From an uncultured Prevotella sp. (GTDB lineage: Bacteria; Bacteroidota; Bacteroidia; Bacteroidales; Bacteroidaceae), in assembly GCA_937906495.1 (NCBI GenBank), contig CALCVT010000136.1, positions 1 through 9,690 of the forward strand: a DNA stretch of 9,690 nt, given 5' to 3'. Below the pieces are notes generated by a model. That model saw nothing but the letters and a program-made list of their open reading frames with translations. It ran no database searches and was not told where the DNA came from. A program made the translations under genes and the position numbers. Each line of letters opens with the position of its first letter. Within the stretch, counting starts at the first letter, position 1. This document shows, piece after piece, positions 1-5,495 of the stretch.

Positions 1-11
1 CGGCAAGTTGG

Positions 12-175
12 CTTTCCGTTCCGGCAAGTTGGCTTTCCACTGGGGCAACAACCTTTCCGCTCCGGCAAGTTGGTTTTCCGCTGAGGCAACAACCTTTCCG
101 CTCGGGCAACAACCTTCCCGCTCCGGCATTATTTTTTCTTGCGGAGAAAATCCGCTTTCCACTCCGGCAAGGGTC
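12..175 (+). repeat. Degenerate 20-21 bp direct-repeat array 1 (CTTTCCG-type)
   Basis: Units beginning CTTTCCG (or a one-base variant) start near 12, 33, 53, 74, 94, 114 and 155, a spacing of 20-21 bp except for one double step. The unit reads about CTTTCCGCTCCGGCAA plus 4-5 variable bases (GTTGG or CAAC). Most units hold a CCG-N3-CGG dyad. The array lies downstream of the minus-strand ATPase gene, and the 1-321 stretch holds no supported gene. Positions 176-321 show no clear structure. Related arrays sit at 3059-3225 and 5496-5800 in the same orientation. Confidence 0.85.
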
Positions 176-321
176 TGTGAAGGAGTTAAAGAGGATGCTT
201 CCGGAACGAATTTTGTTTATTTGCCGCTGAGCTGTTCCGTTCGCTTTCAATTGCGCAGTTTGTCTTTGTCGCTATTCCCTTGTTCAAGCAGTCCAGCCCG
301 GTATGGCCTCTTTGTCCCTCT

Positions 322-966
322 TTACTCCCGCATACTGCTGCCGGTAAATTCTACCACCCGCACCAGACTGCGCAGGCGGTCGTATACTCGGTCTCCGTAC
401 CGTTTGCGCAGCGTGCTGGGCGGTAAATTTGTGGTGATTATCAGCAGGTTTCCGCGTTTCTCGGCCGCGTCAACCAGTTCGGCAAAGGGACAGCGGCGGT
501 TTCCAAAGTCCATTCGGTCGGGCGACTCCGTGCCGATGTCATCAATAGCCACCAGACGTAACTTGATCACCTGTTCCAGGTGCTGACTCATTTCGCAGGC
601 CGTAAATGTTTGGAGCACCAGGTTGTGCGTCAGATGCAGCAGGCAGGGTAGGGCATGCAGTGCAATTTCGGTTTTACCCCGGCCGCAGGGCCCCATCAGC
701 ATGAGTCCCTTGCCCCGATTGTCGCGGAGCCAGTCGGCAACCTCGTTGTACTCATCAATCCACGTCAAGTGCGGCACAAAATGCTGCAGTGCCAGCTGCA
801 GGCACCGGGCCGGGTGGTTGGGTATGCCCAGGTGCAACCGATGGTTGGGAAAGGCTACACCTACCTGGCGCAGCAGTTCGCAATGTTCGCCAATGGCACG
901 TGAAAAGGCGGCATCCATAGGGTGTGGAACGGAGGATAAGGGTAAAAGTATGGCTGGGTTCTTCAT
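322..966 (-). CDS. DnaC/IstB-type helicase-loader AAA+ ATPase
   Basis: The 214-residue protein has a Walker A motif GPCGRGKT (residues 92-99), a Walker B region LRLVAIDDIG (about 136-145), a sensor-like TTN (178-180) and the signature RYGDRVYDRL (189-198) typical of the DnaC/DnaI/IstB loader group, whose last arginine region often supplies the arginine finger. Proteins of this group load the replicative helicase onto single-stranded DNA, or act as transposition or phage replication helpers. The N-terminal ~80 residues, probably the helicase- or partner-binding part, are not recognised. It lies 139 bp downstream of a DnaT/DnaD-like gene on the same strand, the usual pairing of primosome protein and loader in phage and chromosomal modules. 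No transposase gene is nearby, so an IstB role is unlikely. Length is normal for a compact loader and no break is seen. The start at 966 gives a complete protein; no Shine-Dalgarno sequence is evident. Confidence 0.85.
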   Translation of the reverse strand: MKNPAILLPLSSVPHPMDAAFSRAIGEHCELLRQVGVAFPNHRLHLGIPNHPARCLQLALQHFVPHLTWIDEYNEVADWLRDNRGKGLMLMGPCGRGKTEIALHALPCLLHLTHNLVLQTFTACEMSQHLEQVIKLRLVAIDDIGTESPDRMDFGNRRCPFAELVDAAEKRGNLLIITTNLPPSTLRKRYGDRVYDRLRSLVRVVEFTGSSMRE

Positions 967-1105
967 GGAATGGATGAAATGGTGGTGTTAATAAAAAATA
1001 ATTCAAGAAAATAAACAGACTGGACAAGGCGGCGCAAGCTGCAGGGTCGGTGCGCTGCGTTCGTGTGTTGGCACCCGCTTTGCAGTATAACCCGTATGGC
1101 CCGTA

Positions 1106-2230
1106 TCACAAACGAGGCAACGACTTTTCGCCGCGTACAAATCCCGTGCCCCGGTTCGGTTGGTTCATGCGGGCGCTGTCTGTAAACCGTGCAGCCATCT
1201 CGGGAGTTCCGAAGCCATCGAAGAATCGTGCAGCCGCCTCGGATGTTCCGTAGCCATCGAAGAATCGTGCAGCTGTCTCGGATGTTCCGTAGCCATCGAA
1301 GGATCGTGCAGCCGTCTCGGGAGTTCCGTAGCCATCGAAGGATCGTGCAGCTGCCTCGGATGTTCCGTAGCCATCGAAGGATCGTGCAGCCGCCTCGGAT
1401 GTTCCGTAGCCATCGAAGGATCCTGCAGCCATCTCGGATGTGCCGAAGCCATCGAAGGAGCGTGCAGCCGCCTCGGGAGTTCCGAAGGCATCGAAGGAGC
1501 GTGCAGCCTTTCGGCCGTTGGTTGCTGCCTGTCGCTCCGGGTATGCGGGTATAGCCTCCTGGTTGAGGGCAAATTGCGAGCAGATTTCGGCAGGTGCTGT
1601 GTTCCCGTTGCTTCCGCCAGTAGACTTGCAAAAATTCGATTCCTTCGAGGCCCATGCAGCCAGCCGTTTTTCCAGGTCGAAGGTTTGTTGCAGTTGAAGG
1701 CGCATGCGTCCGTCGGTGGTGCGGTCGGCCCAGTAGTAAAAGAATTTGCTGAGCAGCCGGATGGGGTAGCGGTCTGCAAAGCGTAGCAGCTGCTTTTTGA
1801 AATCCGCTTCGCACCAGCCTTCAAAGTTTTGCTGCGCTAAATTCCTATCAGCCTTCGCTTTTCCCGTAGCTTCCTCGTGCGCACGGGGGGAGGGGGTCAA
1901 AAATTCTTTTTCTTTATTTATTTCTTTTTCTTTAGGAAAGGGGTCTGGGGGAAGGGCATTTTTTTTCTTTGTTTTTTCTTTTTCTTTTTTGCGCACATTT
2001 TCGTTGTCTCGCAAGTCTTCGGTTTCGGATGCCGAATTTGTTTCCACTTGCTTGCTGCGTCGCTCTTTTTTCGGTTCAATCAGCGGAGCCAGTTCGGGCA
2101 GTTCGTGCAGCGTCAGTTCTTCCATCAGTTGGGTCACTGTCAAGTTCGCTGATTCGGGATGCTGGCTCAGGTAGTCGGCCAATGCTTTCATCAGACGCGA
2201 CAGACGCCTGTAGCGGGTACGGTTTAACAT
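1106..2230 (-). CDS. DnaT/DnaD-like primosome-type protein with C-terminal 13-residue tandem repeats
   Basis: A 374-residue cytoplasmic protein with three parts. Residues 1-50 are helical (leucine-rich, possibly an oligomerisation or helix-turn-helix segment). Residues 53-130 form a highly charged Lys/Glu linker. Residues 135-197 form the only conserved-looking domain, with spaced aromatics and basic residues (GWC 138-140, FADRYPIRLLSKFFYYW 151-167, LAAW 190-193). This pattern resembles the C-terminal ssDNA-binding domains of DnaT/DnaD-type proteins and the uncharacterised Bacteroides family I know as DUF7833; that assignment is from memory. Residues 241-349 are eight copies plus a partial ninth of AAARSFDGYGTSE. 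The paired helicase loader downstream supports a replication-restart or primosome role (inference). The coding strand has an A8 run (complement of 1959-1966) and a C5-T-C6 tract (complement of 1885-1896) in the linker, possible slippage sites. The repeat keeps several other frames open on both strands; this frame is chosen because only it carries a domain outside the repeat. Confidence 0.75.
   Translation of the reverse strand: MLNRTRYRRLSRLMKALADYLSQHPESANLTVTQLMEELTLHELPELAPLIEPKKERRSKQVETNSASETEDLRDNENVRKKEKEKTKKKNALPPDPFPKEKEINKEKEFLTPSPRAHEEATGKAKADRNLAQQNFEGWCEADFKKQLLRFADRYPIRLLSKFFYYWADRTTDGRMRLQLQQTFDLEKRLAAWASKESNFCKSTGGSNGNTAPAEICSQFALNQEAIPAYPERQAATNGRKAARSFDAFGTPEAAARSFDGFGTSEMAAGSFDGYGTSEAAARSFDGYGTSEAAARSFDGYGTPETAARSFDGYGTSETAARFFDGYGTSEAAARFFDGFGTPEMAARFTDSARMNQPNRGTGFVRGEKSLPRL
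1184..1510 (-). repeat. 39-bp tandem repeats encoding a 13-residue unit
   Basis: Eight full units and one partial unit of 39 bp lie inside the DnaT-like gene. Each encodes a variant of AAARSFDGYGTSE: position 1 is A, T, M or K; R/G and S/F vary in the middle; F or Y precedes GT; S or P precedes E. Because 39 is a multiple of three, copy-number change would keep the frame. Unit-to-unit differences are few and scattered, suggesting recent expansion. Confidence 0.93.
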
Positions 2231-2311
2231 GGTTGTTGAATGGTTTCAGGGTTGTAAAATAGCTGGAAATGAGCAGTTTTTGCCGCTTGCGTAAGGGTGC
2301 GTTTTGCAGCC

Positions 2312-2335
2312 CCGAACGCTGGTGGCAGCGTCCGG
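2312..2335 (-). other. Stem-loop between amidase and DnaT-like genes
   Basis: On the minus-strand RNA CCGGACGCTG and CAGCGTTCGG pair as ten base pairs (one G-U) around a CCAC loop. The plus strand would have an A-C mismatch there, so the hairpin fits a minus-strand transcript. No T-run follows, so it may be an mRNA-stabilising or attenuating hairpin after the amidase stop rather than a classical terminator. Confidence 0.5.
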
Positions 2336-2374
2336 AGTCTGGAAATCAGGTTCAAACAAAGGGAGGGGCGGCCG

Positions 2375-2854
2375 TTAGGCAGCTGTCAGCATCCGGCGGT
2401 ATTCGCGCTGCACATCGAAGCACGGACAAGCCTTGGTATACTCTGCCGGTTCAATCACCCCGTTGCCGTTCAGGTCGGGCGAGAGGTCGCGATGACCCAC
2501 TACGCGTGCCTTCGGAAATTCGGCGTGCAGCAGGGCCACCAGGGCTCGCAGCACCCGGCGCTGGGCCTCGGTACGCGTATCGGCAGGCACCAGTTTGTGG
2601 GTCGTAGCCTGGGGAACCACCCCGCCGGTATAGGCCACATGAATGGAGGTGCGGTTATAGCCCTTGGCACCGTTGGCAATTGCGTCGATGCTCAGCAGAC
2701 GTTCTATGCGTCCGCGGGCATCTACCAAAAAATGGTAGCCCGGGTTGCGCCAGCCCAATTGTTTCCATCCGGCCAGGATGTTGGCTGTAGGGGTGTTGGC
2801 AGGGGTCGCGGTGCAGTGCACCACAATGTACTGAATGTTTCGATTTGTTTTCAT
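2375..2854 (-). CDS. N-acetylmuramoyl-L-alanine amidase (Amidase_2/PGRP fold, T7-lysozyme-like)
   Basis: The 159-residue enzyme cleaves the amide bond between N-acetylmuramic acid and L-alanine in peptidoglycan. All expected active-site residues of the zinc-dependent Amidase_2 family are visible: zinc ligands H13 (VVHCTAT), H121 (GHRDLSPD) and C143 (KACPCFD), with catalytic Y40 (GYHF) and K141. Residues 127-138 between the second histidine and the cysteine match a calcium-binding EF-hand loop (D127, N129, N131, V133 main chain, E135, E138). There is no signal peptide, so release would need lysis or a separate route, as for phage endolysins. Genes of this family commonly accompany the HU-like and DUF4248 genes beside Bacteroidales polysaccharide loci; here the amidase is on the opposite strand from the HU-like gene. 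It is followed 144 bp downstream by the DnaT-like gene. The start at 2854 lies just before the first beta strand, as in the family. High confidence for the activity class; its biological substrate or occasion is unknown. Confidence 0.93.
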   Translation of the reverse strand: MKTNRNIQYIVVHCTATPANTPTANILAGWKQLGWRNPGYHFLVDARGRIERLLSIDAIANGAKGYNRTSIHVAYTGGVVPQATTHKLVPADTRTEAQRRVLRALVALLHAEFPKARVVGHRDLSPDLNGNGVIEPAEYTKACPCFDVQREYRRMLTAA

Positions 2855-3058
2855 GGTGTAAGTAGGTTAGAGGTAATCATAAAGTTTGTAGCTGGAGTTT
2901 CTTTTGCTCACGACGTGCTTCAACATACCGGCCCATCGGCCCTTGTCGGGTAGTATCGGCCCATAAAATGGGGTAGAGGCGGGGTTGATGTTCAATCCCG
3001 GGGGAACAGTCATCCCGGCGGGATTCGTCTTTCTTTCGGGAACCTTCTGTGTTCGCTG

Positions 3059-3225
3059 TTTTCCGTCCGGGCAAATTCCTTTTCCGATGCCGCAAAATCT
3101 GCTTTCCGTTGTGGAAAACTTCTTTCCGTCCGGGCAAATTCCTTTTCCGATGCCGCAAAATCTGCTTTCCGTTGTGGAAAACTTCTTCCGTTCGGGCAAA
3201 ATTCTTTTTCGCTCGGGAAAATTGA
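3059..3225 (+). repeat. Degenerate 20-22 bp direct-repeat array 2 with a 63-bp internal duplication
   Basis: Units of the same family as array 1 start near 3059, 3080, 3102, 3122, 3143, 3165, 3184 and 3204. Three successive units (21+22+20 bp) form a 63-bp block at about 3060-3122 that is repeated without visible change at 3123-3185, so this array has grown by block duplication. The array lies upstream of the minus-strand amidase gene. Minus-strand reading frames across it give only repeated peptides and are not believed coding. Confidence 0.85.
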
Positions 3226-3300
3226 ATCACTTCGTGCAATGATGGGGTAGGGTGGCAGGTAGCCGTTGCGGGCCATAGGATGTACCGCCGTGCACTGCTT

Positions 3301-3318
3301 CCCCGGCATGCCGAGGGG
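3301..3318. other. Near-perfect palindrome around CGGCATGCCG
   Basis: CGGCATGCCG (3304-3313) is a perfect 10-bp palindrome, extended by CCC on the left and GGGG on the right after one unpaired A. It could be an operator or a small hairpin. No T-run follows on either strand. It sits in the gene-poor stretch 3226-3360, which otherwise shows nothing recognisable. Confidence 0.3.
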
Positions 3319-3359
3319 TAGATGGAAACTGAAGGGGTGAAAGATAGAGAACGGTAACC

Positions 3360-3389
3360 TTGGCCACCATGCTCGTCAGAGTAAATTTC
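3360..3389 (+). promoter_or_regulatory. Candidate Bacteroidetes-type promoter for the structured element
   Basis: TTG (3360-3362), 19 bp, then TAAATTTC (3382-3389), one base off the Bacteroidetes -7 consensus TAnnTTTG. It would start a plus-strand transcript near 3396, just before the four-way-junction element. Confidence 0.3.
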
Positions 3390-3422
3390 GTTTTTTCGAA
3401 GCTGTGAAAGTAAAAAATAAAA

Positions 3423-3550
3423 TGGCCCGCCAAACCCTTCTTCCTGAAAAGTCCAATTGCATTGAAGCTGGAGCGAAGAAGGGTTTGACCATCAAAAGTC
3501 CGACGTAAATCAGCTTTTGATCGCACCTGTTTAAAGCAGGTAGCGGGCCA
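3423..3550 (+). ncRNA. Candidate structured RNA: four-way junction of 128 nt
   Basis: Four nested or adjacent perfect inverted repeats fit one fold. Helix P1 is TGGCCCGC (3423-3430) with GCGGGCCA (3543-3550). Helix P2 is CAAACCCTTCTTC (3431-3443) with GAAGAAGGGTTTG (3475-3487), 13 bp and directly abutting P1. Helix P3 is ATCAAAAG (3491-3498) with CTTTTGAT (3514-3521). Helix P4 is ACCTG (3525-3529) with CAGGT (3537-3541). Junction linkers are only 0-3 nt. The word AAAAGTCC occurs in both the P2 loop (3447-3454) and P3 (3494-3501), so the CTTTTGA strand of P3 could pair almost as well with TGAAAAG at 3445-3451: a possible switch. A candidate promoter lies upstream and a terminator-like hairpin downstream on the plus strand. 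On the minus strand the element is followed by ATTTTATTTTTT, so a minus-strand terminator role for the small gene at 3867-3634 is the main alternative. No known RNA family is recognised. Confidence 0.4.
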
Positions 3551-3585
3551 CATACCTTTTCATAAAGCAGCATGTTCCGGAAGGG

Positions 3586-3606
3586 AGGATCCGGAGGTCC
3601 TTTTTG
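3586..3606 (+). terminator. Rho-independent terminator-like hairpin
   Basis: AGGATC (3586-3591) pairs with GGTCCT (3596-3601), with one G-U pair, around a CGGA tetraloop and runs into TTTTT (3601-3605). It lies 36 nt after the four-way-junction element on the same strand and before the convergent 3' end of the small gene at 3634. Confidence 0.5.
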
Positions 3607-3633
3607 TGAAAAACATTTATCTACCCTTAAATA

Positions 3634-3867
3634 CTATGCAGTATGTAGGGGGCTTTCAATGCCAAAAAAGGCATCAAGCACTTGGATGCAGCCTTGGTTC
3701 AGGAATTTTCCGCGGGGAAGCCAGCGGGCCTCAATCAAGTCGTACATCAAATTTTTGTTCGTCGTAATAATGTCGAGCAGGCGAGCTCGCGCTTGACTGT
3801 CCGAGAGCTGTGGAAAGAGCTGCCGGGCATAGTTTGTTTTGCTCATAACTTTGTCATTCATCGGCAT
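3634..3867 (-). CDS. Small DUF4248-like protein
   Basis: The likely protein has 77 residues, taking the ATG at 3867; in-frame ATGs at 3861 and 3846 are alternatives. The frame stays open upstream to 4071, but that extra part is proline/arginine-rich with no domain character. The core, NYARQLFPQLSDSQARARLL followed by a stretch ending CIQVLDAFFGIESPL, matches what I recall of DUF4248: an N-terminal aromatic-FP element, helices with A/L spacing, and a C-terminal Q-x3-I/L-D-x3-G segment. DUF4248 genes are commonly found next to an HU-like gene and an amidase in Bacteroidales, as here, and the HU-like gene is divergent from it. No function is known for the family; a small DNA- or protein-binding helical bundle would fit the look of the sequence (inference). 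Family assignment is tentative; that this is a real gene is more likely than not. Confidence 0.55.
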   Translation of the reverse strand: MPMNDKVMSKTNYARQLFPQLSDSQARARLLDIITTNKNLMYDLIEARWLPRGKFLNQGCIQVLDAFFGIESPLHTA

Positions 3868-4131
3868 TTTGTAGCGATATAAATCGGTTGGTTTTAGATT
3901 TTGCAAGGTTATTGCGTCCTGATAGTCAGTGCGCAAAGTTGTTTTTCGGCAGATAGGCACCAACTTCAGCGGCCGAAGTCCTGGAGTCGTACCCGGTGCG
4001 CTCCGTTCCGGTCTGGAGTAGGGGAGCGCGACCACCTCCCGCGCGGTCGGGGGAGTGTCTTGCGGGCGCAAATCCTTGCGGAGCTACGCCATATCCAAAG
4101 GCGTTGGGGTGGTCTTGGTGTTAACTGCTTG

Positions 4132-4163
4132 CGAAGATAGTGTTTCTTTTTAGTACTACCAAA
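4132..4163 (-). promoter_or_regulatory. Candidate minus-strand promoter for the DUF4248-like gene
   Basis: On the minus strand TTTG (4163-4160), 20 bp, then TATCTTCG (4139-4132), one base off TAnnTTTG. Transcription would begin near 4125, giving a long leader (about 255 nt) to the ATG at 3867, or a short one if the frame is used from 4071. Confidence 0.4.
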
Positions 4164-4330
4164 TCTTTTTGAAGGAAAAATGTTATGCTACTTAAAATTA
4201 ACATACGTTTAAATTATGAGGGGATTGCTTTTCGTCAGCAATCCATCAGCACTCCTTGTCCAAAACCAATGATAATGAGCAGGTTTCGGCCACCAGTGCT
4301 TGTGCAGTGCTGCATAGGTGCTCAAAAAAT

Positions 4331-4362
4331 TTGGATTTCGCGTTTTTCGCATTGTATCTTTG
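4331..4362 (+). promoter_or_regulatory. Promoter of the HU-like gene
   Basis: TTG (4331-4333), 21 bp, then TATCTTTG (4355-4362), an exact match to the Bacteroidetes TAnnTTTG element. The predicted start near 4369 leaves a leader of about 78 nt before the ATG at 4447. The 4164-4330 part of this divergent intergenic region is AT-rich and shows no gene. Confidence 0.7.
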
Positions 4363-4446
4363 CACCGTGAGTTGACTCCTCGCCGCACCGTCCGGACCAC
4401 CTGCGGCATAACCAACTTTTACGAACCTTTTTAATACCACAAAGTT

Positions 4447-4938
4447 ATGTTGAAATTGAACGTCCGCAAAACCAAGAACCTCAAGGACCAGAAAGAGAAG
4501 TACTACCTCGGCGTAGCACCCACCACTCCCATCAAACTCGAAGACGTGACCACCGATATCGAACGCATGTGTACCGTCAACTCTGCCGACATCAAGGCGG
4601 TGCTCGATGCCCTCCAGACGGTGATTATCGACCGTGTCAAGAGCGGCCAGAGTGTGCGTCTGGGCGACCTCGGTTCGTTCCGTCCCACTGTAACCTGTGC
4701 CAGTGTCGAAGACCCCTCAACGCTCAAGGTGTCGCAGGTCAAGGCCGTACGCTGCCGCTTTACGCAGTCTGGCCGCATGTCGCGCGAACTCGACTGTCGC
4801 AAGGTGCCCATGGCGCTCGCAGGCAGCACCACCACGCCGCCCATGCCCGCCTCTGAGGAGTACATCGGCGATGAACCCATCGACGGTCCGGGTCCCGACA
4901 CCGATCCCGACCCCCTTCAGCCTGGGCAGGCAGCCTGA
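4447..4938 (+). CDS. HU-like (HU-HIG family) DNA-binding protein
   Basis: The 163-residue protein belongs to the large Bacteroidetes HU-related group: an N-terminal beta strand and basic segment (residues 1-22), then an HU/IHF-type core with helices around ERMCTVNSADIKAVLDALQT and the strand-turn VKSGQSVRLGDLGSFRPTV, which corresponds to the GxxVxLxxxGxF element of HU proteins. Residues 120-163 are an unrelated acidic, Pro/Gly/Asp-rich tail that ends in PLQPGQAA. HU proteins bend and compact DNA as dimers; these single-copy accessory versions near polysaccharide loci have no proven role. The gene has its own good promoter and is divergent from the DUF4248-like gene. The start at 4447 is followed at once by the typical LKLNVRKT strand. 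Its DNA-bending function makes it one conceivable partner for the phased repeat arrays (inference only). Confidence 0.88.
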   Translation: MLKLNVRKTKNLKDQKEKYYLGVAPTTPIKLEDVTTDIERMCTVNSADIKAVLDALQTVIIDRVKSGQSVRLGDLGSFRPTVTCASVEDPSTLKVSQVKAVRCRFTQSGRMSRELDCRKVPMALAGSTTTPPMPASEEYIGDEPIDGPGPDTDPDPLQPGQAA

Positions 4939-5045
4939 TAGCCTGTGGCCGCGTGCAGCCCGTTGCACCGCCCGCTTCCGGTAGACTGAGCACGGCCGGC
5001 GTCCTCCTTTTGCTGCCGCCCGGTAGCTGTGGTGTGTCAAGGACT

Positions 5046-5063
5046 TTACACCCAGTGGTGTAA
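5046..5063. other. Inverted repeat TTACACC-CAGT-GGTGTAA
   Basis: A perfect 7-bp dyad with a 4-bp centre lies about 107 bp after the HU-like stop. It could be an operator half-site pair or a small hairpin. A second small hairpin, CGCA (5077-5080) with TGCG (5089-5092), follows and runs into six T residues (5093-5098), so weak termination of the HU transcript may occur here. Confidence 0.4.
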
Positions 5064-5129
5064 CATTTTACATCCGCGCATTTTCAGGTGCGTTTTTTGG
5101 GAATGCGCTGTCGTGCCGGCGCTGCCCGC

Positions 5130-5215
5130 TTTCCCCGGCCTCCCCATCCGTTCCTGTTCCGGGCTGTAGCAGGCTGCAGACAGGAGCGGGCGGGAGGACC
5201 GGGGAAATTGTTTTT
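5130..5215 (+). terminator. Long stem-loop with T-rich tail between HU-like and zinc-ribbon genes
   Basis: TTTCCCCGGCCTCCC (5130-5144) pairs completely with 5192-5207, with a single bulged A at 5198: 15 base pairs. A second stem, CCTGT (5153-5157) with ACAGG (5180-5184), nests in the 47-nt loop. TTGTTTTT (5208-5215) follows the base, as in a Rho-independent terminator, though the loop is unusually large. It ends only 23 bp before the next ATG, so it could also control the zinc-ribbon gene. Confidence 0.5.
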
Positions 5216-5238
5216 ACCTATTATATAATAAGAGTGTT

Positions 5239-5475
5239 ATGAAATATTGTAATAAATGCGGACGGACGCTTCCGGAGTCGGCCTTTCAGAAAGACGTTTC
5301 GCGTCCCGACGGCCTGCAGTTTTATTGCCGCGAGTGTTGCAACAACTACTACCGCGCCCGCGTTGGCGGTCTTCCCGCCCTGCTCAGTCGGTTCACCGAC
5401 AAGGAACTGGCCAGCGAGGTAGCCCGCCGGCAACGCAAAACCCTCAACGCTGCTGCACCCCGCAAAACCTCCTGA
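5239..5475 (+). CDS. Small four-cysteine zinc-ribbon protein
   Basis: A 78-residue protein with C4-x2-C7 and C30-x2-C33 (plus C34). The layout KYCNKCGRTLPESAFQKD ... DGLQFYCRECCNNYY is the zinc-ribbon head found in many small phage and Bacteroidetes proteins and in the N-terminus of some HNH endonucleases. No HNH catalytic residues follow, so an enzyme is unlikely. Residues 45-78 form a basic helical tail. It probably binds nucleic acid or protein through one zinc ion (inference). It stands alone between the long hairpin ending near 5215 and repeat array 3. No Shine-Dalgarno sequence; the upstream TATTATATAATAAGAG is AT-rich, as is common for Bacteroidetes starts. Codon use is like that of the neighbouring plus-strand genes. 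Specific function unknown. Confidence 0.75.
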   Translation: MKYCNKCGRTLPESAFQKDVSRPDGLQFYCRECCNNYYRARVGGLPALLSRFTDKELASEVARRQRKTLNAAAPRKTS

Positions 5476-5495
5476 ATGCGTTGCGGCAATAAATT

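Noticed and set aside
623..991. Plus-strand frames opposite the helicase-loader gene
   Set aside because: The minus strand has Walker A, Walker B and sensor motifs in one frame; the plus frames are overlapping and featureless.
963..1824. Long reading frames on both strands across the 39-bp repeats
   Set aside because: A repeat length divisible by three keeps all frames open; these frames have only Cys/Arg/Ser-rich repeats and no domain outside the repeat, unlike the frame at 1106-2230.
2867..3199. Minus-strand frame of up to 110 codons upstream of the amidase, with a possible 48-codon core from the ATG at 3013
   Set aside because: Most of it translates repeat array 2. The unique part (GPILPDKGRWAGMLKHVVSKR) matches nothing I know and is not the small membrane protein often found next to such amidases.
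3423..3550. The four-way-junction element as a MITE or integron attC site
   Set aside because: No target-site duplication flanks it and the attC core sequences are absent; a MITE remains possible if many copies exist in the genome, which cannot be tested here.
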